Below are positions 24,901 through 35,400 of a stretch of 64,000 nucleotides of DNA, in pieces. The notes under the pieces were generated by a model. The model searched no databases, was not told where the DNA came from, and saw only the letters and a program-made list of their open reading frames with translations. Every line of letters begins with the position of its first letter. Within the stretch, counting starts at the first letter, position 1. The stretch spans positions 1,937,501 through 2,001,500 of the forward strand of contig JAJGOT010000056.1 in the NCBI GenBank assembly GCA_022457155.1, given 5' to 3'. The DNA comes from Cladopsammia gracilis (taxonomy: Eukaryota; Cnidaria; Anthozoa; Scleractinia; Dendrophylliidae). The translations under genes and the position numbers were made by a program.

Positions 24901-26445
24901 ATTTTTGTTTACAACACAACTTACCACTTTTTCTAAAATAAGCTTCTTAGCACATTCTCGTTGTGTTTTATTGCCGCTAACTGCAAACTGTTCATCATCC
25001 TTCTCTGTCCTGATAAATGCTCCGGACAATTTCATAAGCTCTTTAATCATGCGTCCACCCTTTCCAATCACATGACCTTTCAAATCTTTTGGCACCTCTA
25101 CAAATTCAGTTACTTCCTTCTTTTGTGCGAAACGGGAGTTGGTAGATCTGTGAAGGGTAAAAAAGAAAATGTTTCTCATTCACTACCTTATTCCCAGAGT
25201 GGGGGGGGGGGGGGTACTCTGTATATTTTTGGGTGGGGATGTGCTGCTGAGACTCTGAAACCCCCCCGGGGGGGGGGGGGGCACTCCCATATATGGGCTA
25301 TACGGGGATGTGCTGCTCAACAGGGTATGGTTTTTGTCTCTCTGAGTCTGGAACAGGGTATACAAATCACTGTTTCTAGTCTGGAACAGGGTGGGAACAG
25401 GGTAGAGTTTACTACTACTTTGGCTCTGGAACAGGGTCGATTTTTTCAGCCTGATTACTCACGATCAAATCAGTTGTTGTTTGCCAGTAATGATGGCATT
25501 AATGCCCAACTAGAGTACATTCTAAGGTAAATGCTTGATGAAAGCATGGTCTAAAATGAATAAATGTGAAACAATAACAGTCGTGAACAGACTTTACATT
25601 TTTTTTTTCTTCTAGTCTGGAACAGGGTACCTTAATTTTTGTGGTTTGTCTGGAACAGGGTATCTTTTTTTGCCAGTTTGTCTGGAACAGGGTTGCAAAA
25701 TTACCTTTATTTTGTCTGGAACAGGGTCAGGATTTCAGATACTCAGCGGCACACCCCTACCCAAATTTTTGGGAGTAGTTGGGATAAGTTGGGATAAGTT
25801 GATAATTTTATACATGTACATAATTATTGCATATTGTAAAGCCTGGGGCATTTGAATTGGCTTAATTTGTGTTCCGAAAAATATCTTTAATTGACAAAAC
25901 TAATGTCTAATTCCTGTCATTTCACTCCCATCCAAATTTTCATAAAAATTATAGTATGGTAAATAAATGAGTTAAATTTGCGCCGTCACTATAACCTCAA
26001 GGAATAAGTAATATAAGCATTTACTGAAGACTGCTTAACTGTAGAGTTCATTCGTACGCACAGTTGACATGTAAGAAAGCAATTCTAACGAAACGAAAGC
26101 ATACATTTATTGTTGGCAGCAATATAGATTGAATTTGCAGAAAGATCAATCGAGTACTTGTATCGACCATCATCATCGTCATCACATCACCATGCATCCT
26201 AAACTATACACTGGCAGGATTTTCTAATGCGAGTACAAACAACAATTGGAACGGTCGAACTCAATCAAATCAAGCGTTCTAAACACGTTTGCGAGAACAT
26301 CGAGGCTTTTTCGTTAACGAGGAATCATCTCCCACAAAGTAAACTAACCCCTTATGAAATTCAACGATATGGAAACTGTAAAGTACACGACTTACCGTTC
26401 TCTTCCGCCGCCTGATCGCCGTCTGTCAGAGCCACGACTTCCCAT
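15913..26445 (-). CDS. KH gene 1: two KH domains plus an uncharacterised conserved C-terminal region (568 aa)
   Basis: Exons in transcript order are 26445-26396, 25147-24925, 23807-23583, 20638-20456, 20179-20017, 19536-19313, 18536-18317, 17285-17026 and 16071-15913. All have AG/GT borders, and the 1,707 bases are in frame from ATG to TAA. Residues 1-17 are Arg/Gly/Ser-rich. KH1 has GKGG at 45-48 and KH2 has GRGG at 121-124, the loops that grip single-stranded nucleic acid. Residues 167-568 form a region I cannot name, with landmarks [51 protein letters not shown] and EEIIKKLPEFFQFVKEVQG. It probably binds RNA; its role is unknown. The downstream paralogue (gene 2) has the same exon phases but continues into a Roc-COR module where this one stops. 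Gene 1 is transcribed away from gene 2's 3' end, 2.9 kb away. Confidence 0.88.
16180..16395. repeat. G-rich minisatellite (GCGGGAG-type units)
   Basis: Irregular units GCGGGAG, GGGCGGGA and GGAGAA, bounded by a G-run near 16200 and a C-run near 16368. It lies in the last intron of gene 1. Confidence 0.75.
16658..16696. repeat. Poly-G run
   Basis: Near-continuous G tract of about 35 bases with a few A. No function inferred. Confidence 0.8.
17332..17618. mobile_element. Short TIR element in a gene 1 intron
   Basis: The ends AGTGGCGGATCCAGG and CCTGGATCCGCCCTTG mirror each other. ATTGT lies outside both ends and may be a target duplication. The element contains paired G and C runs just inside the left end and no gene. 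It starts 47 bp upstream, in transcript sense, of the 17285-17026 exon. Confidence 0.7.
20906..23317. mobile_element. 2.4-kb DNA transposon, TAA target duplication, in a gene 1 intron
   Basis: Both ends read TGCACTAGT inward, followed by a C-run (on the outgoing strand) and GGACCCGGGGCAGATAGGGG. TAA flanks both sides (20903-20905 and 23318-23320). A 3-bp TAA target is typical of PIF/Harbinger, but I could not assign the superfamily from the protein. It carries a decayed minus-strand gene and interrupts the intron between KH2 and the next exon of gene 1. Confidence 0.8.
21330..22745 (-). pseudogene. Decayed transposon gene ending in a PHD finger
   Basis: Readable minus-strand segments are SVGVVKAPGVLPEKTATQHL, KTIDCIRVDGGADEGPSHLE, GVVGRAHANLFIPSTWCGSD, an EEIWSL-CERH segment and KRPWGSKECKNCHGFCTGHF. 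The C-terminus is a PHD-type zinc finger, WCRCGG, then CDSPDCPIEWFHFECVGL and KWLC-EC. At least one internal stop and a one-base frameshift inside the PHD finger break it. PHD fingers are found at the C-terminus of several transposon-encoded proteins. I recognise the style as cnidarian repeat proteins but not the exact family. Confidence 0.7.
23583..23807 (-). CDS. KH2 exon of gene 1
   Basis: It encodes LVEIPSDYKGLIMGRGGDKL, then a short beta segment (EVYIVSGTKEQRQQA), typical of KH domains. The loop is GRGG. The gene 2 counterpart has GTRG at this place. Confidence 0.85.
23854..24183. repeat. Duplicated block of about 155 bp (two copies)
   Basis: GTAAAAACTGGACAGTGTAT begins at about 23854 and again at about 24028. 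The copies stay nearly identical to GCAACATGTCCCCCGCAACAT. They lie in the intron between KH1 and KH2 of gene 1. Confidence 0.85.
24205..24330. repeat. ACATGTCCC minisatellite
   Basis: Repeated TGTCCCTGCTACATGTCCC-type units, also present in the two blocks just upstream. Confidence 0.75.
24405..24612. repeat. G-run repeat region
   Basis: Several G-rich tracts (24410, 24532-24549, 24579-24598) separated by AT-rich sequence and GGGGGGCTTAATAA/GGGGGGCTTATCAT motifs. They resemble the 6.2-6.5 kb region. Confidence 0.6.
24925..25147 (-). CDS. KH1 exon of gene 1
   Basis: It encodes VEVPKDLKGHVIGKGGRMIK and the following SGA-I segment, a classical type I KH fold start with GKGG loop. It ends at a GTG|GTAAGT donor. 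The matching exon in gene 2 (57143-57365) is exactly the same length, 223 bp. Confidence 0.88.
25198..25765. repeat. Low-complexity repeat with GTCTGGAACAGGGTA units
   Basis: At least nine copies of CTGGAACAGGGT occur between 25348 and 25730, preceded by G and C runs and CTATACGGGGATGTGCTGCT. That phrase is related to the CTATACGGGGATGCTCCGCC end of the element at 28.15 kb. The repeat lies in the first intron of gene 1. Confidence 0.75.
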
Positions 26446-26970
26446 GTTCTGCTACAGTCAGTATCACAGCATCACATTTTAACTTGAACGTAAAATTTAA
26501 GTTGACAACAATACGATTCTGTAAATTTTTTTTGGAAAACATTAACACAGGAAGTACTTCCGGGAAAAAACTTGTTACCAGTCTCTCGCGAATACTCTCG
26601 TTTACCCACTATTGCGTATATGTATTTTTTAGATGTAGAGCATTCGTTTCGTTTGTTCAGTGGTGGGTGAACTGTGGAACTTCTACTTTGGGATTGTCCT
26701 GGCAAAACGCACATTTTAAGGATGACAAATGTAGGACGTACATTAATGTCATCAATTCAATGTAGTGACGATAAATATACAGTCATATTCTTGTCACGTT
26801 AACTGATCAAATTCTTCCTTGAGCCCTGGTGTTGAGGTGTCTCTGAATGGGGAACTGTCAACACAGTCCTAGTAAGACTAGTAACGCAGTTGTATTTCAT
26901 AACCTGATCACCAGTTCTAGTTTCTGATCTAGTTTTTGCCTGCATTTTCAAAATTAAAAGCAATGTACAT

Positions 26971-27055
26971 TGTATTTTCATTACGGGATTTGCCCATATT
27001 TGTATTTTCATTACGGGATTTGCCCATATTTGTATTTTCATTACGGGATTCGTAA
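26971..27055. repeat. 30-bp tandem repeat, three units
   Basis: TGTATTTTCATTACGGGATT occurs at 26971, 27001 and 27031, exactly 30 bp apart. Confidence 0.9.
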
Positions 27056-28150
27056 ATGCAAATTTTGCTGCCAATCAAAATAATGTTCGCCTGTCAATCA
27101 AATGTTCCCCTGTGTATAGCTATTATTTTTAAGCGAAAAGAGGTACAACATGTCTATTATTTAGCAGATAATAGAAGAACAATGGATCCTCCACAAGGAT
27201 AACAGTCAAATCAATTGAACTGTGTTGCGTGACAGCATTGCAAAACATTGCACTACAAGCCGGTGCTTTCCTTAAATCGTTAAATCCTTAAATACATTTT
27301 TTTGCAATGGATTTTTAATGCCGAAAGATCGATTTTTTTATACAGAAATCTGAACCGTGTGTCAATTTGCTTCAGTCTGCACTAACTACTTCATGGCGAG
27401 CTATAACAGTACTGGCTGCAAGTGACAATTCAACCTGCAATCCATTCCTTATCCCGAGGGTTTCCCGTTATAGTATGTCTACTCGAACCAAGCCACTTAG
27501 AAAAAAGTTGACCAATCACAATGTATATTAAGAACTAAGGATGGATGGTCTGGACACTTCAATGCTATTGCTCTGATAACGAAAAACGGAAATTTGGTTT
27601 TATGAACTGAGTTAATAACTGAGGCCACCGTAAAGAGATTCACTGAAAAGCTGACGTTTGTTTTCCCGTCTCTAGCACCATCACAGTTTCTTTAGAAAAC
27701 AAACCTTTCATTGTTTACGGTCTTTACGAGAATGGTCGGCATCCTATGTTTTCGTTTTACATTTTAATTGGTCAGTTTTCTGGTTTAAGTTGTCGCACTT
27801 TAGTTCCATTGCAGTTGCATTTGCAGTCATTATCGTAGTTGGTTGTCGTGTTAAAAAGCACACTATTAATTAATAAATTATTAGTAGTAGTAGAATATAA
27901 TGACAGTAAGAGTTGCAGTTGACAAAGATCAAGAGAACCTAGCGAGCGGTCCGTATTAATGAGATACTGGACTTCTTTTTTTACCGAACATGTTTACAAC
28001 TTCAGTCAACATCTTTAAACAGTAAACTCAAATCGTCTGTGGTCCATCTTTAATAGTGGTCTCTATGACAAAATGTGGTTCATTAAGAAAACCAAATCAA
28101 AATTTCTTTTTCTCCTGGAATAGGGCGAGGCCTAAAAAGACCGCTACAAC

Positions 28151-28528
28151 CCCCCCCCGGGAGGGGGGTACTCCCTATAATGGACTATACGGGGATGCTC
28201 CGCCCGAAAGGGGTACCTTTTTGAGGCCGGAGGTATATGAAAGGGTAGGGATTTCACGAGTTGAAGTATATGAAAGGGTAGGGATTTCACGAAGCATAGG
28301 AAAAGGTAGGGAAAGCAAGAGTTGAAGTATGAGGGTAGGGAAAAAGGGCCTTTCAAAATATATCAAACAGACGCACGCAAAGGCTATTTGAAGGGGGTAC
28401 CATTTTCAATGAAAGGTCTATGAAAGGGGCAATATGAAAGGGAAAGGGTTTGGACCTCGGGGCGGAGCATCCCCGTACAAAACTTTGTTGAGTACCACCC
28501 ACGGTGGGGGGGGGGGGGGGGGGGGGGT
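28151..28528. mobile_element. TIR element bounded by C/G runs, TACAAC target duplication
   Basis: The left end has a C-run, GGGGGGTACTCC and ACGGGGATGCTCCGCCC. The right end mirrors it with GGGCGGAGCATCCCCGT, GAGTACCACC and a G-run. TACAAC flanks both sides (28145-28150, 28529-28534). The interior carries direct repeats of TATGAAAGGGTAGGGATTTC. It is non-coding. Confidence 0.75.
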
Positions 28529-28735
28529 TACAACGCCTTCCCTTTTCCAGTTCCAAACGTCAAACATTTACATCATACTTTATGAACACTAAGCCGAAAA
28601 CTTAAACTGCTTCAGAACAAAGCTGCTCGATCGGACCTTATCCGTGACTCCACTCACACCGAGTTCTCCCCCTCCCCCCCCCCCCAAACCCCTCCGAGAA
28701 CAAACCAAGTTAATTACGCAATCTATGAATGGTTC

Positions 28736-28741
28736 TTTATT
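28736..28741 (-). terminator. Candidate polyadenylation signal of gene 2
   Basis: AATAAA on the minus strand about 560 bp past the stop codon at 29301. It is the kind of hexamer expected for a 3' UTR end; no other evidence. Confidence 0.35.
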
Positions 28742-29300
28742 TACTTTGTACAACAAGAAGTTATAGCTTGTCAGGAACTCATTGGGTTTACTTCCTATAT
28801 AGAGGCAGGCTATCCCTGCTGCTGCTAGCTAGTAAGTGTTTTACTGACTCCTGAAATTCCATTTACTTTAAGGTACTGTACACACGTGTTCATTCGTCTC
28901 TAGTAGAAGTTAGACACTTAATTCCGGCTTGTGTAAATGCTAAAATCAAGCTTAAAGTATTTGATTACAGAAGTGCTCGTATTAATTAAGGCCACCATAA
29001 AGTCATCAATACTCAATTCTAATATCATTTCGATTTGGACCCATTGAAAAAGTATCTCAGATCTGCAAGCGAGTTTCTAATCCGGATTAACCCAACACCT
29101 CTATTTTTGTAAAAACACTAACTTTCTTGTACTTGTGTAGCTTGCTTTTCAAACTGAGATATCCAGATTTTGTGACCAAACCTTCTGATATGCATGGGTC
29201 ACGTACCTAAAAAATATCGCTGTACATGTAATACTTAAGATCTTGTGACTCTATATACGATATTACAAACACTGTTGTTAAGGCACCAATTTTTAGAATT

Positions 29301-29494
29301 TTACAGTTCATCAGCCATTACAGGTACTCCACAATCGCATAAAACTTCATAAAGCTCCCCTACAGTAAGGTAACGCTTATTTGCAATATAACACAAGAGT
29401 GCATCGACTGGGTTCAAAGTACGTTTGTTAAGATAACGAATCTCTTCTGGACTCAAACCCAGTTTCTCAGCAACTATCATCCACTCATCTCCAC
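29301..29494 (-). CDS. Last exon of gene 2: Death domain
   Basis: It encodes [20 protein letters not shown], then [20 protein letters not shown] and a TAA. W-x2-VAEKLGLS-x2-EI and the spaced [10 protein letters not shown] are typical of Death-superfamily helices, as in MyD88- or UNC5-type adaptors. The TTGCAG acceptor gives phase 2, joining to ACT ACT G of the upstream exon. Confidence 0.78.
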
Positions 29495-32400
29495 CTGCAA
29501 TATATGAATACGCATCCGTTAGCTTCAGTTTAAGAAAAAACCTTTTTCATAAATGGCGGCCGATTAATAGATCTTTTACGTGCACGCTAATGAGTCCTAG
29601 CCTCTAAATAAAACGTGGCCAAGATAGCTTTTTAAGGCCCCGTCCACACGTATTTTTGAATCCGCAACTTTTTTGTTGCGGATTGGCACTTCCGTCCACA
29701 CGTATCCGGTGAATTCGGCTCACGAATCCGCAACTTTTTGAGTTCGCTCTCCAGAGTGGACATTTTTGAATACGCTACGAGTACGGCATCTTGTGGACGG
29801 TCGAATCCGGATATTTTTGAAAACGCTGACGTAACAGTATCAGATTCAGTCTTTACCCGCGCGAATATTCAACATGGCCGACCGAAATGTTATCGCTTCA
29901 CTTCAACATGGACTTATTTCTAGTCTAATAACGTGTTTACAGTTGAATTTTGATTTGAACTTGGCCTTTGCGTATGCTTTTTTGACAACATTTTAAGAGG
30001 AGCCCTGGCTGCTAGAGCGAATCCGGATACGTGTGGACGGGCAAATACGATTCGAATACGCTACGTGTGGACGCGAATATTTTCCAATCCTCAACAAAAA
30101 AGTTGCGGATTCAACTGAAAATATCCGGATAGGTGTGGACGGGGCCTAACATGCATATAAAAGAATAATATATCAGCACCGTTTGAAAAGGTCTATAACG
30201 ACGAGGTCTGTAAAAGCCAGTGGTATGGAATGGCATATAACTAAGCGAAAGTACAATAAATCCAGGGGGCCTTAAGCCAAAGCATTCTTCCCTAAGACGC
30301 ACGATGATTCTGTAACACAAGTTTTAGAAGACACTTCTTTGACTTTTTTCTTGGAAATAGTTTTGTCTGACAATGGAAATTTAAATGGAAATATATGTTT
30401 TATCTTACTTATAGTCTGGATCGCTAGGTTTTGTTATGTGTTCAATGTTGTGAACAAGGTGCTGTATCGCATTTTTGCTGATCTGAGATTTTAAATAACT
30501 CCGATTTTATAACAATTCATGGCGCGTTGATATGACTTGTAACTCACGAAGTGTAATTCAAAGGAGATACCATTGCTTACATAAAGGAATCTTTCAATTA
30601 TAATTAAGGAAAGCGTTCGCAAACAAAAGGTACCGCTAGCGGAGCACTGATAAAATTGAAACTGACAAAAAATTAATAGGTTAAGATGGAATTGTTAAAA
30701 TCATACCAGACAAGGCGATGGTAAGCTTTCTTCCCTGCAAAATAGGTATACTTCTTACATCAAGGTTTTCAGATAACAAAGGGCCTGGAAGCAAACCGAT
30801 ACACAAATATTACCGCCTATTCATGGATTGGTACGATGTAATGAACAGAGGAAGGATTGGATGCTCACAGACAACACCAATTTCTATATCCCAGTAGCAG
30901 TGACCTTTAAGCGAGTCTACAAGTTTGGATACAGATCTTGACGCCACAGAAGTTAGAATGAATGGGCTATATAATAACTGAACAGAAGTAGAGAACTACG
31001 TAAAATGGAGAGTACTTGTTGACGCACTATTCCCCCACGAATGAAGGAAAGGAATTATGACAATAGTGGTGATTAAGATCTGTAAACTGTAACTGTAAAC
31101 TGTTAGTGTTAATCTTTAATTAAACACGGTAAAATCATCAGGAACCTAACCTAGCTAACCTAACTAGCCTAAACAAATTACAAAGCTAACTACAATTAAT
31201 CTAAATAAACCTGTTTTTCATGAATGCCGTGTGTAGTTTAAATTTAAAGTTCAGATAAGCTGATCGTTTAAATTGACTTAGAGATTTCATTTCTCTCACA
31301 TCACAGGTTAGGCTGTTCCAGAGAACTGCTCCGCTATAACTAAAGCTGTTTTTCATGTAATTAGTTTGTGGGAAGGGGACGACTAGTTTGTTATCAGAGT
31401 CCCTCAGGGAATAGCGCATTTCATTTCGTTTAACAAATTTGAAGGACAGGTATTCAGGAACAAGACCATTTAAACACTTGTAAACCATTAAGATTTTCCG
31501 TATTTGAAACTATGTGCTCTAATCTTTCCAATCGAGTGGTCTAATTAGGCAATTGGCGTCCGCGTCATAGCTAGAAAAGGTTAAAACACGAGCGGCACGG
31601 TTCGGAAGCTTCTGTAGCCTGTCAAATAAAGTTTTACCACAATTACCCCAACCAAGATTGCAGTAATTGAAGTGAGATTGAATAGACCTCATTCGCTTGG
31701 GCGTATTTGTTTACCCATTAGAGACCACGTGTCATTCCCCTGGGTATTATTTCTTTCTTTTCCGTTAACGCTTGATAAGATACATTAATATGGATGTCGT
31801 TCAGACACAGAATTTAACTCCCAAGAGGTTTGTATTGGGAAAACATTACGCCCAAGCGAATAAGGTCTATTAGCGCGTTGTATATATAATGAAGAGTAGA
31901 TGGAGGCACAAAAGGTCTAATTCTTTTCATGGCTCCTATCCCGGAAGCGATCTTTTTAGATAATTTATCAATGTGTATTTGCCACCGTAGATTTTCATCA
32001 ATAAATATTCCAAGCGATTTTACAGAGGAAACTTGTTCTATTGGAATATTATCAATCAATCAATCAATCAATCTTTCAATTTAGATCAATTAATTAATGT
32101 AACAGTGTTGAAAACCAATAAACCAAACAATGACCAATGACAAAAGAAACAAAACTATGCATGTTTCAATTTAAGAATATAAATCATTCATAATATCCTA
32201 CCATATACGGCAATAGATTATATAAAATGAAGATTGTAGACTCTCCTCTTTGTAACTATTGTAACTTGCCAGAAACACTATCACATATGTTAGTTACCTG
32301 TGGTATAATTCAAAAGTTTTGGATCGAAGTGATTAGATGGTGGAACATTCAAAGCGGTGATTGCTATTCAGTAGATGAATTATGTATAATGTATGGTTAC

Positions 32401-35400
32401 AATCCTGAAGATCCCAAAACCCATATATTTAATTATTTCATCCTACTTGGCAAGAGACATATCTTTCTGCAAAAAATATAGCATGGACTCCCGAATCTCT
32501 CCCTTTTTTTGATTTTGTAAGAGATAGGATAATTGTGCAAAGATCAGTTTTATATTCTAAAGGCCAAAAAGCAGAGTTTTTTTTCTCTATGAAAGCCACT
32601 CATTTCTGTACTTTAAGATGTAATGTATAAACGTGTAACGCAAGTTTTGTATGTTTTAATGTTTTGTAATTTAATGTTAATTTGCAACGTGTTGTAAGTA
32701 AAATAGTAGTGGTATTGTGAGTACAGTATTTGTAAGCAGTGTTGTAAGTTATTGATAAATAAATTCGAAAAAAAAAATCAATCAAGAGCTCAGGTGGGCT
32801 TGACAAAGTACTCAATTTTTGTCTAGAACCAATTAGCATGAATTCAGTTTTAGCAGTGTTCAAAGTAAGTTTGTTAGAGATAAGCCACTTGTTTAGATTA
32901 TCCAAATCGTGATTCAGGTATAACTGTATTGAATTCACATTGGCGTCCGCATAAGTGATGTGAGTGTCATCAGCATACATTCTAGGCTGGCATGATGTTA
33001 GGCAGTTTGGCAAGTCGTTAATGTATATGAGAAATAAAAGGGGGCCCAGGATTGTTCCCTGCGGTACCCCACATTTAAGTGAACATATTTCAGAAAGAGA
33101 ACCATCGTTGTGTGCGATTAGTTAAATATGACGTAAACCAATCGAGAGCTATTCCTTATATTCCGTAAAGATTCATTTTGGATAAAAGGATATCATGGTC
33201 GACAGTATCGAATGCCCTTTTTAAATCAAGAAAAAACACAGCATTAACATTTCCACAGTAGATATCAAACGCCCAGTTATCAGTAGCTTCTAGAAGAGCA
33301 GTTACAGTTGAGTGTAATGAGCGAAAACCCGATTGCTATTTAGAAAGGATATTTTCAGTGATCAAAAAATTATACAATTGGTCATAAATAATCCTTTCAA
33401 ACACTTTAGCTATTACTGAAATGACTGAAATAGGCCGATAATTATTTAGATCAGATGGCTCACCTTGCTTAAACAACGGAGTAACTCTGGCACATTTCCA
33501 GTCATCAGGAAATATACCAGAGACTAAGGATTTATTAAATAGATCACATAGTGAAACTGAAATAAGATCAGCACATTTGCGTATTATTTTAGCAGAAATC
33601 CTTTCAACTCAGTTTGCAGGTCAATACATGCATTTGTAGGGGAATGGGCACCACCTTTGCCAGTCATGTGTTACTTTATAACAAACGACACACTCACCAG
33701 TAGTCCCAGCCGGTGTAATTTGTCTTAAGTGTTTGACCACATCAAGTCTGTTTGAACACTTAGCTTTCCTAGCCAAGCAGCGGATCAGTTGTTTGGTCCC
33801 AGGTTCTGGCTGTTCCAGAGAGGCTTGATCCAACTGGAGACTCTCTTTCAGTCGACAAACAACCTGTTTGGAATCACATGACTGGTCCAAAAAAGACTCC
33901 AAGACACCATCAGGAAGAGCTACCGTTTTTACCACATTTTCTTTGAAATAAATCAAATCAGTAGATTTAGAAGTGTTTAAAGTCACAGCATTGTCACGGT
34001 GTATCTTTCTGGACGAAAGACTGACATATACTAAGACGTATATTAACCCTGATATATACTTAAACTATACACCGTTCTAACGATCTTGCAATTTTCAAGC
34101 TTTCACAGCATTCGTTTCATTGTGAACTGTGTATTGAATATTAGGCACATTGACAATTATTTAACCGTCGTATAGTTACTAGCCGACTTGGGTTTAGTTC
34201 CCTGCTACACTAAAACAAAGTCGCTTGCCTGCGTGGATTCTCTGGAATACTCTACCGCATCAAAGGATGTTGGCAGAAGCTTACCTTCATCTAAAGAAAA
34301 AAGGCCCCCGTCACGTTCAACAACTGCTAGCTGCGAAAAAAAATAGGAACATCTTAACTGTCTTCTTTTAAATTACCCTCAGAAAAAGATTGCTCGCTGT
34401 AGTTAACTGTTGGGTAATCTATGACTTCAAAATTTCGGCATCAATTATATTACGATATTACGTTCCTTTTACGCTGCCAGTGCGGGTGATCGTAACATCA
34501 GGGACCCGTTACTTTCGTAAATTACTAAAAAAAAACATAAAAAAATATCTTTATTTATACACGGTTAAAAATATCGGTATTTACAATATAAAAAAGCAAT
34601 TCACTGTTTTACATATTTGCCGTGTGAGAGTCCGATAGGGAAAACCATTCACTGATACCTTTTTTAAAAAGGCTCAGTGATTGAGTTGTTATTAGTTCCT
34701 CTGGAAGGTTATTCCACAGGAAAGCTCCACTATAGCTAAAGCTTCGCTTTAGGTAGTCAGTTCTCGGCTTAGGTAATGCTAGTCTTTGTTTAGCGTCACG
34801 AAGATCATAAGACGTAAGTCTTGGTGTAAACATATCACAGAGATAAACTGGGGCAAGCTTATTAAGAGTGAATGTCACTAAAAATCAAAGATGATCATCA
34901 AAATCGCGGACACGGCTCAAAGTTCGATTTCCTTGATACTTTTTATATTGATACACTATTGTATCGTAGTAAACAAAACGGGGTTAGTTTGTTCTAATAT
35001 TCGCTTGTTTAAGAGTAATTAAATAAAAACCGTTGGGTCCGGATCGATTCAAATTTGCTTGTACGAAGGAACGAAATTTCGCATTGTTTATGGCGGTCTC
35101 GCTTAAGTGAAAAATAGACAGTAAATCTTTTATTGACATTATGTCATAGTTTAGTCCTTAGCAAATGTAACAAAGTTAAAAAAGGAATTTTTTTTCGTTT
35201 TACAGACAAGTTGTGAGCCTTTATTCGAAGCCACCTTGAAGCTTTTTTTGAATAGCTCTGAGGTGGCCTAAAATACATGCCATAAAACCCTGTCGGTACG
35301 TCAAAATAAATCCCCAGACTTTACTGTGGATACAGTTAAAAGATAGCTAATGTTAGTTTCGCTTTCATTTCCTTGGGATCTCTATTAGTTTTGCGCTGCG

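Larger units (their letters stand above)
26446..29300. other. Spacer between gene 2 (3' end) and gene 1 (5' end)
   Basis: It must hold gene 1's promoter and 5' UTR and gene 2's 3' UTR. I see no clear TATA box. Besides the two repeats listed separately no gene is supported. Short AT-rich stretches and TAATTAATAAATTATTAG near 27867 have no assigned function. Confidence 0.55.
31093..33612 (-). mobile_element. LINE B: CR1-like LINE, 5'-truncated, with two insertions
   Basis: On the minus strand, decayed reverse-transcriptase codons run from about 33612 ([20 protein letters not shown]), through [38 protein letters not shown] and the catalytic [15 protein letters not shown], to the C-terminal [11 protein letters not shown] segment ending near 31201. 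The tail ACCGTGTTTAATTAAAGATT matches the two other LINE 3' ends here. An L1-like piece (32060-32776) and a small TIR element (31683-31869) interrupt it. Internal stops make it dead. Confidence 0.88.

Noticed and set aside
24205..25735. Repeat arrays considered as CRISPR-like or satellite arrays
   Set aside because: Irregular spacing, no unique spacers of constant length, eukaryotic intron context.
29738..29923. Plus-strand open frame in the 29.6-30.1 kb element
   Set aside because: Lies wholly in a non-coding TIR element with no domain.
30710..30737. Possible 28-bp minus-strand exon with AG/GT borders between the Death exons
   Set aside because: Including it breaks the phase between the 33698 donor and the 29494 acceptor and creates a stop; direct joining is in frame.
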